DNA of 9,317 nucleotides from contig CAJLWM010000069.1 in assembly GCA_905210415.1 (NCBI GenBank), forward strand, positions 1 to 9,317, read 5' to 3'. Position numbers and translations under genes: made by a program. The notes under the pieces were generated by a model, which saw only the letters and a list, made by a program, of their open reading frames with translations, was not told where the DNA came from and searched no databases. This document shows, piece by piece, positions 1 through 7,351 of this stretch; position 1 is the stretch's first letter; each line of letters starts with the position of its first letter. The DNA is from an uncultured Prevotellaceae bacterium (GTDB taxonomy: Bacteria; Bacteroidota; Bacteroidia; Bacteroidales; Muribaculaceae).

Positions 1-840
1 CCTCGCGCATTGCAGTTTATCCCTGCCGTTCGTGATGTGGTGGTCTACACCATGGCTCAGTTGCGAGGCCGCTTTTTGGTTCGCAATGCCGACCTCATAT
101 TCTGCCTCGACTTCAACACGCTCAGGCGCATCGATAAATTGGGCGAAGTGATAGAGATGAGCAATGCACCACGCGTATTGATTGACCATCACCTCGACCC
201 CGATGACGTGTTTGATGTGAAGATTTCGTTCCCCCGATTGTCGTCTACTTGCGAGGTGGTGTATCGCACCCTCCAGCAAATGGCGCTTTTGCGATACGTC
301 GATACCGAGGTGGCGCAATGCCTGTTTGTGGGCATGATGACCGACACGGGCAATTTCACTTACAGCAGCGACTATCCCGAAATCTACGAGATTGTGGCTC
401 ATCTGGTGTCGTACAACATCAACAAGCAGTGGCTCTACAGAATGGCGATGAACACCTTCAGCACCGCCAGCCTGCGCCTTCAGGGCTATGCCTTGAGCGA
501 GAAAATGCAGGTGTTCCCCGAAGATGGCGCTGCGCTCATCACGCTCACCAAGGAAGAACTGGAGCGATTCAACTATCGCAAAGGCGACACCGAGGGACTG
601 GTGAACAAACCGCTGTGCGCGCCCGAAGTGCGATGGGTGATGTTTTTGCGTGAAGATGCCGACCAAATTAAGGTGTCGTGCCGCTCCGAGGGCGATTTCT
701 CGGTGAGCGACATTTGCGCCCGCTATTTCGGCGGTGGCGGACACAAGAATGCCGCTGGTGGCGACTTCCATGGCACGATGGACGAAGCTGTGGAAGCATT
801 CCACAAGGTGCTTGACGACTGCCGACAGCAAAATATTTGA
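1..840 (+). CDS. nrnA: DHH-family phosphoesterase, NrnA-like oligoribonuclease/pAp phosphatase (5' end missing)
   Basis: The frame is open from the first base, so the true start lies left of the window and the TTG at position 10 is internal. The visible 279 codons would be most of a protein that is usually about 330-345 residues; roughly 60 N-terminal residues, including the first metal-binding aspartates, are missing. Seen directly: a CLDFN segment near position 112, the DHH motif at 184-192 (IDHH context), and the DHHA1 glycine-rich motif GGGGHKNAAGG at about 730-762, which in this family binds substrate. Known members are cytoplasmic Mn-dependent enzymes that degrade 2-5 nt RNA (nanoRNA) and remove the 3' phosphate from pAp. 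The choice of NrnA over other DHH/DHHA1 proteins rests on these motifs and on the neighbours. The next gene starts 22 bp downstream, so the two are probably co-transcribed. Confidence 0.9.
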   Translation, partial: PRALQFIPAVRDVVVYTMAQLRGRFLVRNADLIFCLDFNTLRRIDKLGEVIEMSNAPRVLIDHHLDPDDVFDVKISFPRLSSTCEVVYRTLQQMALLRYVDTEVAQCLFVGMMTDTGNFTYSSDYPEIYEIVAHLVSYNINKQWLYRMAMNTFSTASLRLQGYALSEKMQVFPEDGAALITLTKEELERFNYRKGDTEGLVNKPLCAPEVRWVMFLREDADQIKVSCRSEGDFSVSDICARYFGGGGHKNAAGGDFHGTMDEAVEAFHKVLDDCRQQNI

Positions 841-862
841 CAAAACATTTTTTACAAGAGAT

Positions 863-1441
863 ATGAATACAAAAAAGATACTTTTTATACTCGGTATCAT
901 GGCTGTGACCATGAGCTTTGTATCATGCGAGAAAAATCGTAGCTATGCCGAATTGCTCAAAGATGAGCGTCAGGCTTGTAATGCCTTCCTCTGCAATTTC
1001 CGCTTGGCAGAAGTGCCAGCCGACTCGGTGTTTGAGGTGGGTTCCGACGCTCCATTCTACAAACTCGATGCCGAAGGCAATGTGTATATGCAGGTGCTCA
1101 AGGCTGGCGACCGTAAGAACAACAAGGCGCGCAAATCGCAAACCATCTATTTCCGCTACACTCGCTACAATCTCAACACATGGTACACTGAGAACAGAAC
1201 CTGGACTCCATCGGGTGGCAATGCCGACGATATGAGCATGGCTACCACTTCGTTCCAGTTCGATGACTACACCCGTCAGTCGTCGATAGAGTGGGGCACA
1301 GGCATTCAGATGCCGCTCAAGTATCTTGGCGTGGACTGCGAGGTGAACTTGATTGTGAAGTCGCAGTACGGCAAATCTGATGAGATTAGCTACGTTACGC
1401 CATTCCTCTACCACTTGCGCTACTTCCCCAGCAAGGTGTAA
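863..1441 (+). CDS. DUF4827-type lipoprotein of unknown function
   Basis: This is a 192-residue protein. I chose the ATG at 863 because it is followed by a classic lipoprotein signal: a positive MNTKK start, a hydrophobic stretch and an FVSC lipobox with the lipidated cysteine at residue 22. The open frame extends further left, but that part overlaps the DHH gene. After cleavage the protein should be anchored in the inner or outer membrane facing the periplasm. The mature part is rich in Tyr, Asp and Arg. Its C-terminal third (GIQMPLKYLG, then a VTPFLYHLRY end) faintly recalls FKBP-type peptidyl-prolyl isomerases, but I see no basis for claiming activity. The DUF4827 name comes from recalled family resemblance and from its usual position between the DHH gene and the GlmM gene in Bacteroidales; no database search was possible. 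The function is unknown. Confidence 0.8.
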   Translation: MNTKKILFILGIMAVTMSFVSCEKNRSYAELLKDERQACNAFLCNFRLAEVPADSVFEVGSDAPFYKLDAEGNVYMQVLKAGDRKNNKARKSQTIYFRYTRYNLNTWYTENRTWTPSGGNADDMSMATTSFQFDDYTRQSSIEWGTGIQMPLKYLGVDCEVNLIVKSQYGKSDEISYVTPFLYHLRYFPSKV

Positions 1442-1464
1442 GTAAGCGCTGATGAAACAGGTGA

Positions 1465-1495
1465 TGCGGGGGCATATCGGGAAAATGCCCTCGTA
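1465..1495 (+). other. Strong GC-rich hairpin between lipoprotein gene and glmM
   Basis: Bases 1465-1475 (TGCGGGGGCAT) can pair with 1485-1495 (ATGCCCTCGTA) to give an 11-bp stem with two G-T wobbles and a 9-nt loop. No T-tract follows, so it is not a standard intrinsic terminator. It may be a transcript 3' end stabiliser, a processing site or a partial terminator that uncouples the upstream genes from glmM, which begins about 70 bp later. The stem is seen directly; the role is inferred. Confidence 0.5.
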
Positions 1496-1563
1496 AATGA
1501 AATCCGCTCGATACAACTATTATTTATATATACACTACTTAACTTAACTTTTAATACATCTTT

Positions 1564-2958
1564 ATGTCACTCATTAAATCAATTTCTGGTATTCGTGGCA
1601 CTATCGGCGGACGTGCAGGCGATGGCCTCTCTCCACTTGATATTGTGAAGTTTACCAGTGCTTATGCAACTTTCATTCGTCGCACCACCGCACTCTCGTC
1701 AAATAAAATCGTGGTTGGACGCGACGCTCGCCTCTCTGGCGAAATGGTGCTCAACGTAGTGGTTGGCACACTCGAAGGCATGGGCTTCGATGTTGTGAAC
1801 ATCGGTCTGGCTACCACCCCTACTACCGAATTGGCAGGGGTGTGGGAAAATGCTTGCGGTGGGATCATCATCACAGCCTCTCACAATCCAAAGCAATGGA
1901 ACGCTTTGAAACTTCTTAACGAAAAGGGCGAATTCCTTACCGACGCAGAAGGCAAGGAAGTGCTTCGCATCGCTGAAGCAGAAGACTTCGACTATGCTGA
2001 AGTTGACGCACTTGGCAAAGAATCGAAGGCCGATTATCTCGACCGTCACATTCAAGCTGTACTCGACCTCAAACTCGTGGATGTGGAAGCAATCAAGAAA
2101 GCCAACTTCACCGTGGCTGTTGACGCAGTGAACTCAATCGGTGGCGTGGCAATTCCAAAATTGCTCGAAGCACTCGGCGTGAAGAAGGTGGAAAAATTGT
2201 TCTGCGAGCCAACCGGCAACTTCGGTCACACTCCAGAACCAATCCCAGCCAACCTCACCGCTATTAGCTCGTTTATGAAGGAAGGCAAGGCTGATGTGGG
2301 CTTCGTGGTTGACCCCGACGTTGACCGCTTGGCTATCATTATGGAAAATGGCGAATTTTTCGTTGAAGAATACACCCTCGTTTCCGTAGCCGACTACATT
2401 CTCTCACAAACCCCTGGCCCAGCAGTGAGCAACCTCTCATCTTCTCGCGCATTGCGTGATGTGGCTGCTAAGCACGGTTGCCGCTACGAGGCATCGGCAG
2501 TGGGCGAAGTGAACGCTACCACCCTGATGCGTGAAATCGGCGCAGTGATTGGTGGCGAAGGCAATGGCGGAGTGATCTATCCAGAGCTACACTATGGCCG
2601 CGACGCTCTCGTGGGCGTGGCATTGTTCCTCACATTGCTCGCAAAGAGCGGTATGAAGGTGAGCGAACTCAAAAAGACTTATCCACAATACGAAATCGCT
2701 AAGACCAAGCTCCAACTCACTCCAGATATGGATGTTGACGCTATTCTCGCTGCTGTGGAAAAGCACTACGCTAACGAAAAACTCACCACTATCGACGGTG
2801 TGAAAATCGACTTTCCTGAATATTGGGTACACTTGCGCAAGAGCAACACGGAGCCTATCATCCGAATCTACTCTGAGGCGAAAACAATGGAGCAGGCCAA
2901 TGCCATCGCTCAAGAAATAAAAAACGTGGTTTCTGAGATTACAGGCAAACCTTGCTAA
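1564..2958 (+). CDS. glmM: Phosphoglucosamine mutase
   Basis: This is a complete 464-residue member of the alpha-D-phosphohexomutase family. GlmM converts glucosamine-6-phosphate to glucosamine-1-phosphate in the cytoplasm, on the path to UDP-GlcNAc for peptidoglycan and LPS. All four signature sites are visible in order: the phosphoserine loop TASHNP (Ser106), the Mg-binding loop DPDVDR (Asp250, Asp252, Asp254), the sugar-binding loop GEGNGG (331-336), and the phosphate-binding loop RKSNTEP from Arg425. The length is normal for GlmM. The ATG at 1564 gives the usual N-terminus (SLIKSISGIRGTIGG); the leader is AT-rich with no clear Shine-Dalgarno, as is common in Bacteroidetes. Bacteroidales phosphomannomutase/phosphoglucomutase paralogues share the fold, so substrate preference is inferred, but the sugar loop and gene context favour GlmM. 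The gene is followed by a terminator at 3041-3086. Confidence 0.9.
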   Translation: MSLIKSISGIRGTIGGRAGDGLSPLDIVKFTSAYATFIRRTTALSSNKIVVGRDARLSGEMVLNVVVGTLEGMGFDVVNIGLATTPTTELAGVWENACGGIIITASHNPKQWNALKLLNEKGEFLTDAEGKEVLRIAEAEDFDYAEVDALGKESKADYLDRHIQAVLDLKLVDVEAIKKANFTVAVDAVNSIGGVAIPKLLEALGVKKVEKLFCEPTGNFGHTPEPIPANLTAISSFMKEGKADVGFVVDPDVDRLAIIMENGEFFVEEYTLVSVADYILSQTPGPAVSNLSSSRALRDVAAKHGCRYEASAVGEVNATTLMREIGAVIGGEGNGGVIYPELHYGRDALVGVALFLTLLAKSGMKVSELKKTYPQYEIAKTKLQLTPDMDVDAILAAVEKHYANEKLTTIDGVKIDFPEYWVHLRKSNTEPIIRIYSEAKTMEQANAIAQEIKNVVSEITGKPC

Positions 2959-3040
2959 TATTCAGAGACTGACTCCTCAAAGCCCGTTGCCGCCACGGAG
3001 GGCACTGAGAAAGTCCCTTTGTAGGACACCGACCTGATTT

Positions 3041-3086
3041 AATCGGCACAGACCAAGTAAAAGGCTTGGATATGTGCCGATTTTTT
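3041..3086 (+). terminator. Intrinsic terminator downstream of glmM
   Basis: AATCGGCACA (3041-3050) is perfectly complementary to TGTGCCGATT (3073-3082). An inner CCAAG/CTTGG stem (3053-3057 with 3065-3069) continues the hairpin, and a run of six T ends it at 3081-3086. It lies about 80 bp after the glmM stop. There is no T-run for the opposite strand, so it acts on plus-strand transcripts only. Confidence 0.85.
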
Positions 3087-3160
3087 GTACCTTTATCCCA
3101 TATAGACAAGAATGATTGTCGTGTTTTTAGTGATCTGGCCAAATATAGGATGTGCTTGTC

Positions 3161-3349
3161 TTATGTCCGCCCCAGATAGGCTGGTGTCGATATCAACTCG
3201 TATCGGTATTTTCCGAAATCTTCTCCATCCTCAAAAAGCTCCAGTTGTCTGATTTGCTTTCTTGCAGCTTTAGAAAAGTTTCCTTTCAGAGAAAGCTTCT
3301 CAATCAGTGTTACTGGAGTTTTATAGGGCAATGTTATCTTCGTGTTGTC
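3161..3349 (-). pseudogene. Probable 3' remnant of an unidentified gene
   Basis: On the minus strand this stretch is open for 62 codons and ends with TAA at 3161-3163. It has no ATG, and an in-frame TAA sits just upstream at 3350-3352. The predicted peptide has a protein-like composition: a charged amphipathic helix (KGNFSKAARKQIRQLELFED) followed by GKYRYELIS and a short tail. The plus-strand reading of the same bases gives an unlikely Cys/Leu/Phe-rich sequence, which I treat as the shadow. I do not recognise the family. The simplest reading is the C-terminal end of a gene whose front was lost when the neighbouring toxin-antitoxin module arrived; the TAnnTTTG promoter motifs of that module abut or overlap its broken end. 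A small gene starting at the TTG codon seven codons in cannot be excluded. Confidence 0.4.
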
Positions 3350-3375
3350 TTATTCAGAAAAATACGTTAAATTTG
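3344..3375 (+). promoter_or_regulatory. Second candidate Bacteroidetes-type promoter (upstream)
   Basis: TAAATTTG at 3368-3375 matches the -7 motif TAnnTTTG. The -33 element is imperfect (GTTG at 3344-3347, 20-bp spacer). It could be a tandem promoter for the toxin-antitoxin pair or a chance match in AT-rich DNA. Confidence 0.3.
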
Positions 3376-3384
3376 CAATATGAT

Positions 3385-3415
3385 TTTGCTACATAGGAAA
3401 AATCTATTAATTTTG
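3385..3415 (+). promoter_or_regulatory. Bacteroidetes sigma-ABfr-type promoter for the toxin-antitoxin unit
   Basis: TTTG at 3385-3388, a 19-bp spacer, then TAATTTTG at 3408-3415 match both halves of the known Bacteroides promoter consensus (TTTG at -33, TAnnTTTG at -7). Transcription would begin near 3421-3425, giving a leader of about 25 nt before the ATG at 3447. Confidence 0.65.
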
Positions 3416-3446
3416 CACGCCAAAATTGTAGCGATTACTTTCTGAT

Positions 3447-3848
3447 ATGAAAATAGAATTTAAATCGACAAAAGCATGCAAATGCTATCAAGCATTTGTT
3501 GACGACCCAACTAACAGAACTAAGCGACGTGCGTTTGGCAAAATGTTTGGTGGAATTGAGGATGAAAGTGTAAAACTTCACAAACGTCTTCTCTCCTTTG
3601 CAGATGCTGGCGCGTACAATAAAATATATGGAAGTACAAGCAACTGCATAGAACTGAAACGTGGTGAGAAAAAAGATGACCCTCTAATATTAAAGACCCG
3701 TGTCACAGGAAGCTGGAGGAAATTTTTTCATCATATTACCACAGAGACAGGTGAGTTTCTATTAGTTAAAGATTGGAATGGAAATTTCAACGCAGTTAGT
3801 ACTATATATGTCATAGATATTAATAATCACGACTATAAAGCAGTTTAA
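3447..3848 (+). CDS. RelE/HigB-like toxin of a type II toxin-antitoxin module
   Basis: The protein has 133 residues. The C-terminal half looks like a RelE/HigB fold: a strand with NCIELKRGEK (66-75), then LILKTRVTGSWRKFFH (80-95, the position of the basic RNA-binding residues in this family), then a final strand with VIDINNHDY (122-130), which resembles the conserved end of RelE-type proteins. The first 55 residues are basic and helical, making it longer than the usual 90-110. Known relatives are mRNA interferases that cleave transcripts on the ribosome and are held in check by the partner antitoxin. The next gene begins 7 bp after the stop, and toxin-first order is typical of HigBA pairs. 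It has a good promoter just upstream and no obvious Shine-Dalgarno. The family call rests on pattern and context, not an alignment. Confidence 0.6.
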   Translation: MKIEFKSTKACKCYQAFVDDPTNRTKRRAFGKMFGGIEDESVKLHKRLLSFADAGAYNKIYGSTSNCIELKRGEKKDDPLILKTRVTGSWRKFFHHITTETGEFLLVKDWNGNFNAVSTIYVIDINNHDYKAV

Positions 3849-3855
3849 AATTATT

Positions 3856-4917
3856 ATGGAACAGAAAGTTAATGTTATTAATCCTCTGGAATTACTCAAC
3901 ACAGTTGGGCAAGAGGTTGAATCTGTTTTTGCTGTCAAAGGCAAAAATGTCGTTGACTTTATGCCCATAGACAAGTTGAGAGCAAAAGTTAAGTTTTCAG
4001 AAAGAGAAATTGCTAAACTTTGTAAGATTCTCGGCCTGGATAATGAATTTGCCACATTCATTCGTAATTATCAGGAGGACTATGCACGCGAAAAGAAGAA
4101 AGCGGCTATATCGTTTAAAGTATCTAAGAAAGCGTTTACTAAATTAAAAAACATTCTTCCTTTACTTCGTAATGAATTTACCCAAGGAAGAGATAGGCTT
4201 GATGATATACTCGATTTTTTCGATGTGGATTCTGAAAATGAAATTTTCACCACTTCGAATAATTATGCAGCTTTATTCCGCCGTCAGAACAATGTTGAAG
4301 TAGACCCAGTCAATCTATATGCTTGGTTGCGAAGAGGTGAATTGGATTTCAAACGTATGAACCTACCTGAATATAACGAATCCGCATTGAAGAATTGGAT
4401 TGCTTCAGGTGTTTGGAAACACCAAATTGAAAGTTCTGAATATTTCCACTCTCTTCCATCCGTTTTGGAAGCTTTTGGGGTGGCATTAGTTTTCGTGCCT
4501 TTTCTTCCAAAAACAGTATATGGTTGTGTTCGTTGGTTTGAAGGAAAACCTTTAATACAAGTTTCTGACCGTAATCGTGATTTAGCGACATGTTGGTTTA
4601 CGTTATTCCACGAGTTAGGACATGTGCTTCTTCATCGCAATGAAGACATTTTGGAAGGTCAACTAAATGAAAGTAAAGCCAAGTTATCTAAAACAGAGAA
4701 AGAAGCGAACAAGTTTGCTAATCAATACCTTTTCAATGGTGACCACTTACGTAAAGCCGTTTTTGACAGAAAACGCAAGGGTGAACCTATGACTGCCGAT
4801 AAGCTTTCAGATGAATTCAATGTAGATAGTATATTTGCCGCATATTGGTTATTGAAAGCACAATATCAACCGACATTCCAACGTCGTATCTCGATAGATT
4901 TTTTATCTCAATATTGA
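3856..4917 (+). CDS. ImmA/IrrE-type metallopeptidase protein, HigA-like antitoxin
   Basis: The protein has 353 residues. A gluzincin motif HELGH (252-256) in the context FTLFHELGHVLLH, with a downstream KEANKFANQYL helix (third zinc ligand probably Glu283), defines an ImmA/IrrE domain at about 200-300. The preceding region (DDILDFFDV, AALFRR, LYAWLRRGELD) matches the linker seen in long Xre-ImmA antitoxin proteins. Those proteins normally begin with a helix-turn-helix. Here only its distal part seems present (CKILGLDNEFATFIRNYQEDYA, 56-77), preceded by an atypical 45-residue start, so DNA binding is doubtful. IrrE/ImmA proteins cleave or inactivate repressors; in toxin-antitoxin pairs they neutralise the toxin and may repress the operon. 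It follows the RelE-like gene by 7 bp and forms one unit with it. The next gene lies on the other strand. Confidence 0.75.
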   Translation: MEQKVNVINPLELLNTVGQEVESVFAVKGKNVVDFMPIDKLRAKVKFSEREIAKLCKILGLDNEFATFIRNYQEDYAREKKKAAISFKVSKKAFTKLKNILPLLRNEFTQGRDRLDDILDFFDVDSENEIFTTSNNYAALFRRQNNVEVDPVNLYAWLRRGELDFKRMNLPEYNESALKNWIASGVWKHQIESSEYFHSLPSVLEAFGVALVFVPFLPKTVYGCVRWFEGKPLIQVSDRNRDLATCWFTLFHELGHVLLHRNEDILEGQLNESKAKLSKTEKEANKFANQYLFNGDHLRKAVFDRKRKGEPMTADKLSDEFNVDSIFAAYWLLKAQYQPTFQRRISIDFLSQY

Positions 4918-4980
4918 TTTTTTCAATAAGTTCGGATTAAAAACTTATCACTTCAAATCTATTATATCTTAAGTTTATAT
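4918..4980. other. Short convergent intergenic region with an inverted repeat
   Basis: The two island units converge here with only 63 bp between stops. ATAAGTT (4926-4932) can pair with AACTTAT (4942-4948) around a 9-nt loop, and a T-run sits just before it (4917-4923). The order is wrong for a standard terminator on either strand, so how the converging transcripts end is unclear. The region is very AT-rich. Confidence 0.4.
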
Positions 4981-7347
4981 TTATCGTCTGTATTTTATCA
5001 AGTCTTCGCCTGTAATGTATATGGGCTGGCCATTAGGGTACGCTTCTTTGTTTGTTACATCGGCATAGTATAATTTCTTGTCGGCTTCGATTACACCTTT
5101 GATGTCGAAATCGCCAAGTGTTATTTCTTCATCAAAGAAATAGCAGAAGTATTTGTCGTGATGCGGATTCAAATACCCTTGCTTTATCATCTGCTCACGA
5201 GTTAATTCTCCAGTGTTCTTTACTCGGAAAGCTTTGTAAACCTTATCTTCGCCAGCTTGATAAAGGATTACGAATTTGGCGTGCTTCACATAGTCGCGGC
5301 TTTTCACCACTCCGCCATGCGCATCTTTTCCAAGGCGCACATTATAAGCATCGTCACGCTTGCCTCCAATTCTGCTGAATATCCAATTCAAGTGATCAAT
5401 ACCATTCACGATGCCTACAAGGAATGTCGTCGTTGGATAATTCTCCAAATAGTGCATCGTAAGGAATTGTGTTGGAATCACAACGTGAGGACGTGGTTCA
5501 ACCTTTGGCATCACATCTTCTGGCAGCGTTCTCGGATCTACGCCAAGCGGGCACCGAGCCACATAAAATGCTTGCTTCAGGGCGAACATTACGGCTTCGT
5601 TCTCATTCGCCACCTTTTCGCGAACAGATGCATTTACTTCTTTCTCAGGCTTACGCAAGGCAAGTGAGAAATATTGCTGGTCGCTATTTTCCCGATTCTC
5701 AAATGGGTGATAAACTTTCCCTAAAAGTTGCTGGAAATTTTCCTTTATGTATGCTTCTGGATTCACATCACTCTTGCCAGTCATTGCATAGAACTCAAAG
5801 TTTTCTTTGAGCATCTGTTGAATTTCCTTGCGGAACATTCTGCGCACCTTGGCGCGCCACTGCACTTTGCTTGCTACATGGTTGCGACCGTAGAGCGCCA
5901 CCACAAATAGAAAGTTCACGTCGTAATGTGCCAAGAGGAAAGTGTCACGATCAAATAGCCTATTTTCAAACTGGCGACTCAGGTAATATTGTTGTCTGCG
6001 GTGTCCTTCTTCCTTGTCGCTATCAATCAATTTGATGTCGTCAATCGGTTTTAGACTATTCTGATTAGCTGATATAAAGAAGTTCGGTATTATATTGTAA
6101 CCCTCGGTTGCATCATCTCTTAGTTTTATGTGACCAACCCTGTCGCTTTCGTTGCCGTCGTTGAACAAGTCAATATTCCATTGTATTACGTTACGAGCGT
6201 AAGTAAACTGTTTGTAAACGGATTCTTTTCCGAGAGAATTTCCTCGCTTATAATACTTTGAGTCACCGATATAGTAAATATCGTCGTCCTTATCATTATT
6301 TGTCAGCTCTTGGTACTGATACAGGTGGTCAACACGCTTGCCGTCTGGTTGGTCTTTCAAGTCCTTTGGCAGCTTTTGGTCACCAGCTATCAGCTCATCG
6401 ATAATCGCTTCAAACACGATGTGGAAACTCTTTACCAACAAGTATTCTCGTTGGTCAACATTGAGCATCACACTATCAGGACGGTCGAAGAACGCATAGC
6501 ACAATTCCCATAACTCCAATGCTTTGTCGGAGTAGTATTTGTACTTGATTTGCTTCAGTCTGCGTTTGCCAAAACCATCGATATATCGAGCGAACTTATC
6601 ACCTCTGACCAATGGAAAATTCACATTGATGCTTACAGGGAAACCATACTTATCGTGTATATGTTGCAAGATGCTAAAATAAATCACGAGCAATTCTTCA
6701 TCGAAATTAATTTGCCGCTTTTTATTTATGGGGTTAAGGTAGCCAACATCTTGCCGGCGAGAGCCTCCACTAATTTCTTGCACCACTGCTTGACTTCGTG
6801 AAATAGTTCGTGACCAGTTGATTTTGTTGTAGCCCGAATGAAGATTTTTGACGATGAACATCACAAAACTCTCATTCTTCTTGTTCCATTCTTGTAACGC
6901 CAACAACACATCAAGAAAAGTGTTTGCCTTGCGCCGCTTTGTGTGACCCATCATCGGTGCTTTTTTATAAAGCACGATACTTGGTTGCTTCTTTCCGTCC
7001 ATTCGGTCAAACTCATGGTCACGGAACACGGTTATAGCACGATATATCCACACGCTGAGATTGTAGATAAATGTATGCTCCTCGTTGGTCAGCTCCTTGC
7101 AATCATCGGCATTTATCAAGTCCTTGGGCTCGATATGCCCAAATACCTTTTCTTTCCCGACTTCTCCTTCAAGCAACACCTTGGGCAAAATAAACACGCA
7201 GTCGTTCACGTTTGGGTCATCGTTGAAGTAGTAGCCCACATAACTGAGACTCACTTTGCCTTCCACGTCTTGAAGCACACCAAGACCTTTAAGAACATCA
7301 CTGACGTCCTCATAGTTATATTGGTATTCTTCTATCAGTATGCGCAT
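4981..7347 (-). CDS. LlaJI/McrC-like restriction endonuclease subunit (PD-(D/E)XK)
   Basis: The protein has 788 residues. The N-terminal and middle parts contain a conserved-looking block (NKINWSRTISRSQAVVQ, 174-190) that resembles the INWxxTI region of LlaJI-family endonucleases. The nuclease core follows: a helix with Glu313 (IVFEAIIDEL), a strand with Asp340 (RVDHLY), then GDSKYY with Asp362 and Lys364, and KQFTYAR with Gln380, the order expected for McrC-like PD-(D/E)XK enzymes. In LlaJI and McrBC this subunit cuts DNA when activated by the GTPase. A long helical section (about 440-600) leads to a C-terminal domain (about 621-760) that I cannot name, possibly a DNA or modified-base reader. 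It is much longer than E. coli McrC (about 350). The start lies 4 bp after the stop of the GTPase gene, so the two are co-transcribed and probably translationally coupled. Confidence 0.82.
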   Translation of the reverse strand: MRILIEEYQYNYEDVSDVLKGLGVLQDVEGKVSLSYVGYYFNDDPNVNDCVFILPKVLLEGEVGKEKVFGHIEPKDLINADDCKELTNEEHTFIYNLSVWIYRAITVFRDHEFDRMDGKKQPSIVLYKKAPMMGHTKRRKANTFLDVLLALQEWNKKNESFVMFIVKNLHSGYNKINWSRTISRSQAVVQEISGGSRRQDVGYLNPINKKRQINFDEELLVIYFSILQHIHDKYGFPVSINVNFPLVRGDKFARYIDGFGKRRLKQIKYKYYSDKALELWELCYAFFDRPDSVMLNVDQREYLLVKSFHIVFEAIIDELIAGDQKLPKDLKDQPDGKRVDHLYQYQELTNNDKDDDIYYIGDSKYYKRGNSLGKESVYKQFTYARNVIQWNIDLFNDGNESDRVGHIKLRDDATEGYNIIPNFFISANQNSLKPIDDIKLIDSDKEEGHRRQQYYLSRQFENRLFDRDTFLLAHYDVNFLFVVALYGRNHVASKVQWRAKVRRMFRKEIQQMLKENFEFYAMTGKSDVNPEAYIKENFQQLLGKVYHPFENRENSDQQYFSLALRKPEKEVNASVREKVANENEAVMFALKQAFYVARCPLGVDPRTLPEDVMPKVEPRPHVVIPTQFLTMHYLENYPTTTFLVGIVNGIDHLNWIFSRIGGKRDDAYNVRLGKDAHGGVVKSRDYVKHAKFVILYQAGEDKVYKAFRVKNTGELTREQMIKQGYLNPHHDKYFCYFFDEEITLGDFDIKGVIEADKKLYYADVTNKEAYPNGQPIYITGEDLIKYRR

Positions 7348-7351
7348 ACGC

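Larger units (their letters stand above)
2959..3446. other. 488-bp junction without an intact gene
   Basis: This stretch separates the housekeeping block from the AT-rich accessory block. It contains the glmM terminator, a weak 5-bp hairpin followed by a T-rich run (3105-3109 with 3116-3120, then 3121-3130), the minus-strand gene remnant at 3161-3349 and two promoter candidates at 3345-3415. A short minus-strand open stretch (2955-3038, 27 codons plus stop) with a fairly protein-like reading also lies here, but it is too short to call. I see no tRNA, no attachment-site duplication and no insertion-sequence ends. Confidence 0.6.

Noticed and set aside
249..653. 134-codon plus-strand ORF inside the DHH gene
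   Set aside because: It overlaps a confident gene with intact DHH and DHHA1 motifs and is rich in Arg, Gln and His as out-of-frame readings usually are.
923..1516. 197-codon minus-strand ORF across the lipoprotein gene
   Set aside because: It is antisense to a gene with a clear lipoprotein signal and operon position, and its composition (many His, Val, Ala) is typical of an antisense shadow.
3152..3370. 72-codon plus-strand ORF starting at GTG
   Set aside because: Rich in Cys, Phe and Leu, weak start, no family resemblance, and the opposite strand of the same bases reads far better as protein; treated as a shadow.
4908..4923. TCAATATTGA followed by T-run as a terminator for the antitoxin gene
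   Set aside because: The palindrome has no loop and overlaps the stop codon region, so it cannot form a normal terminator hairpin.
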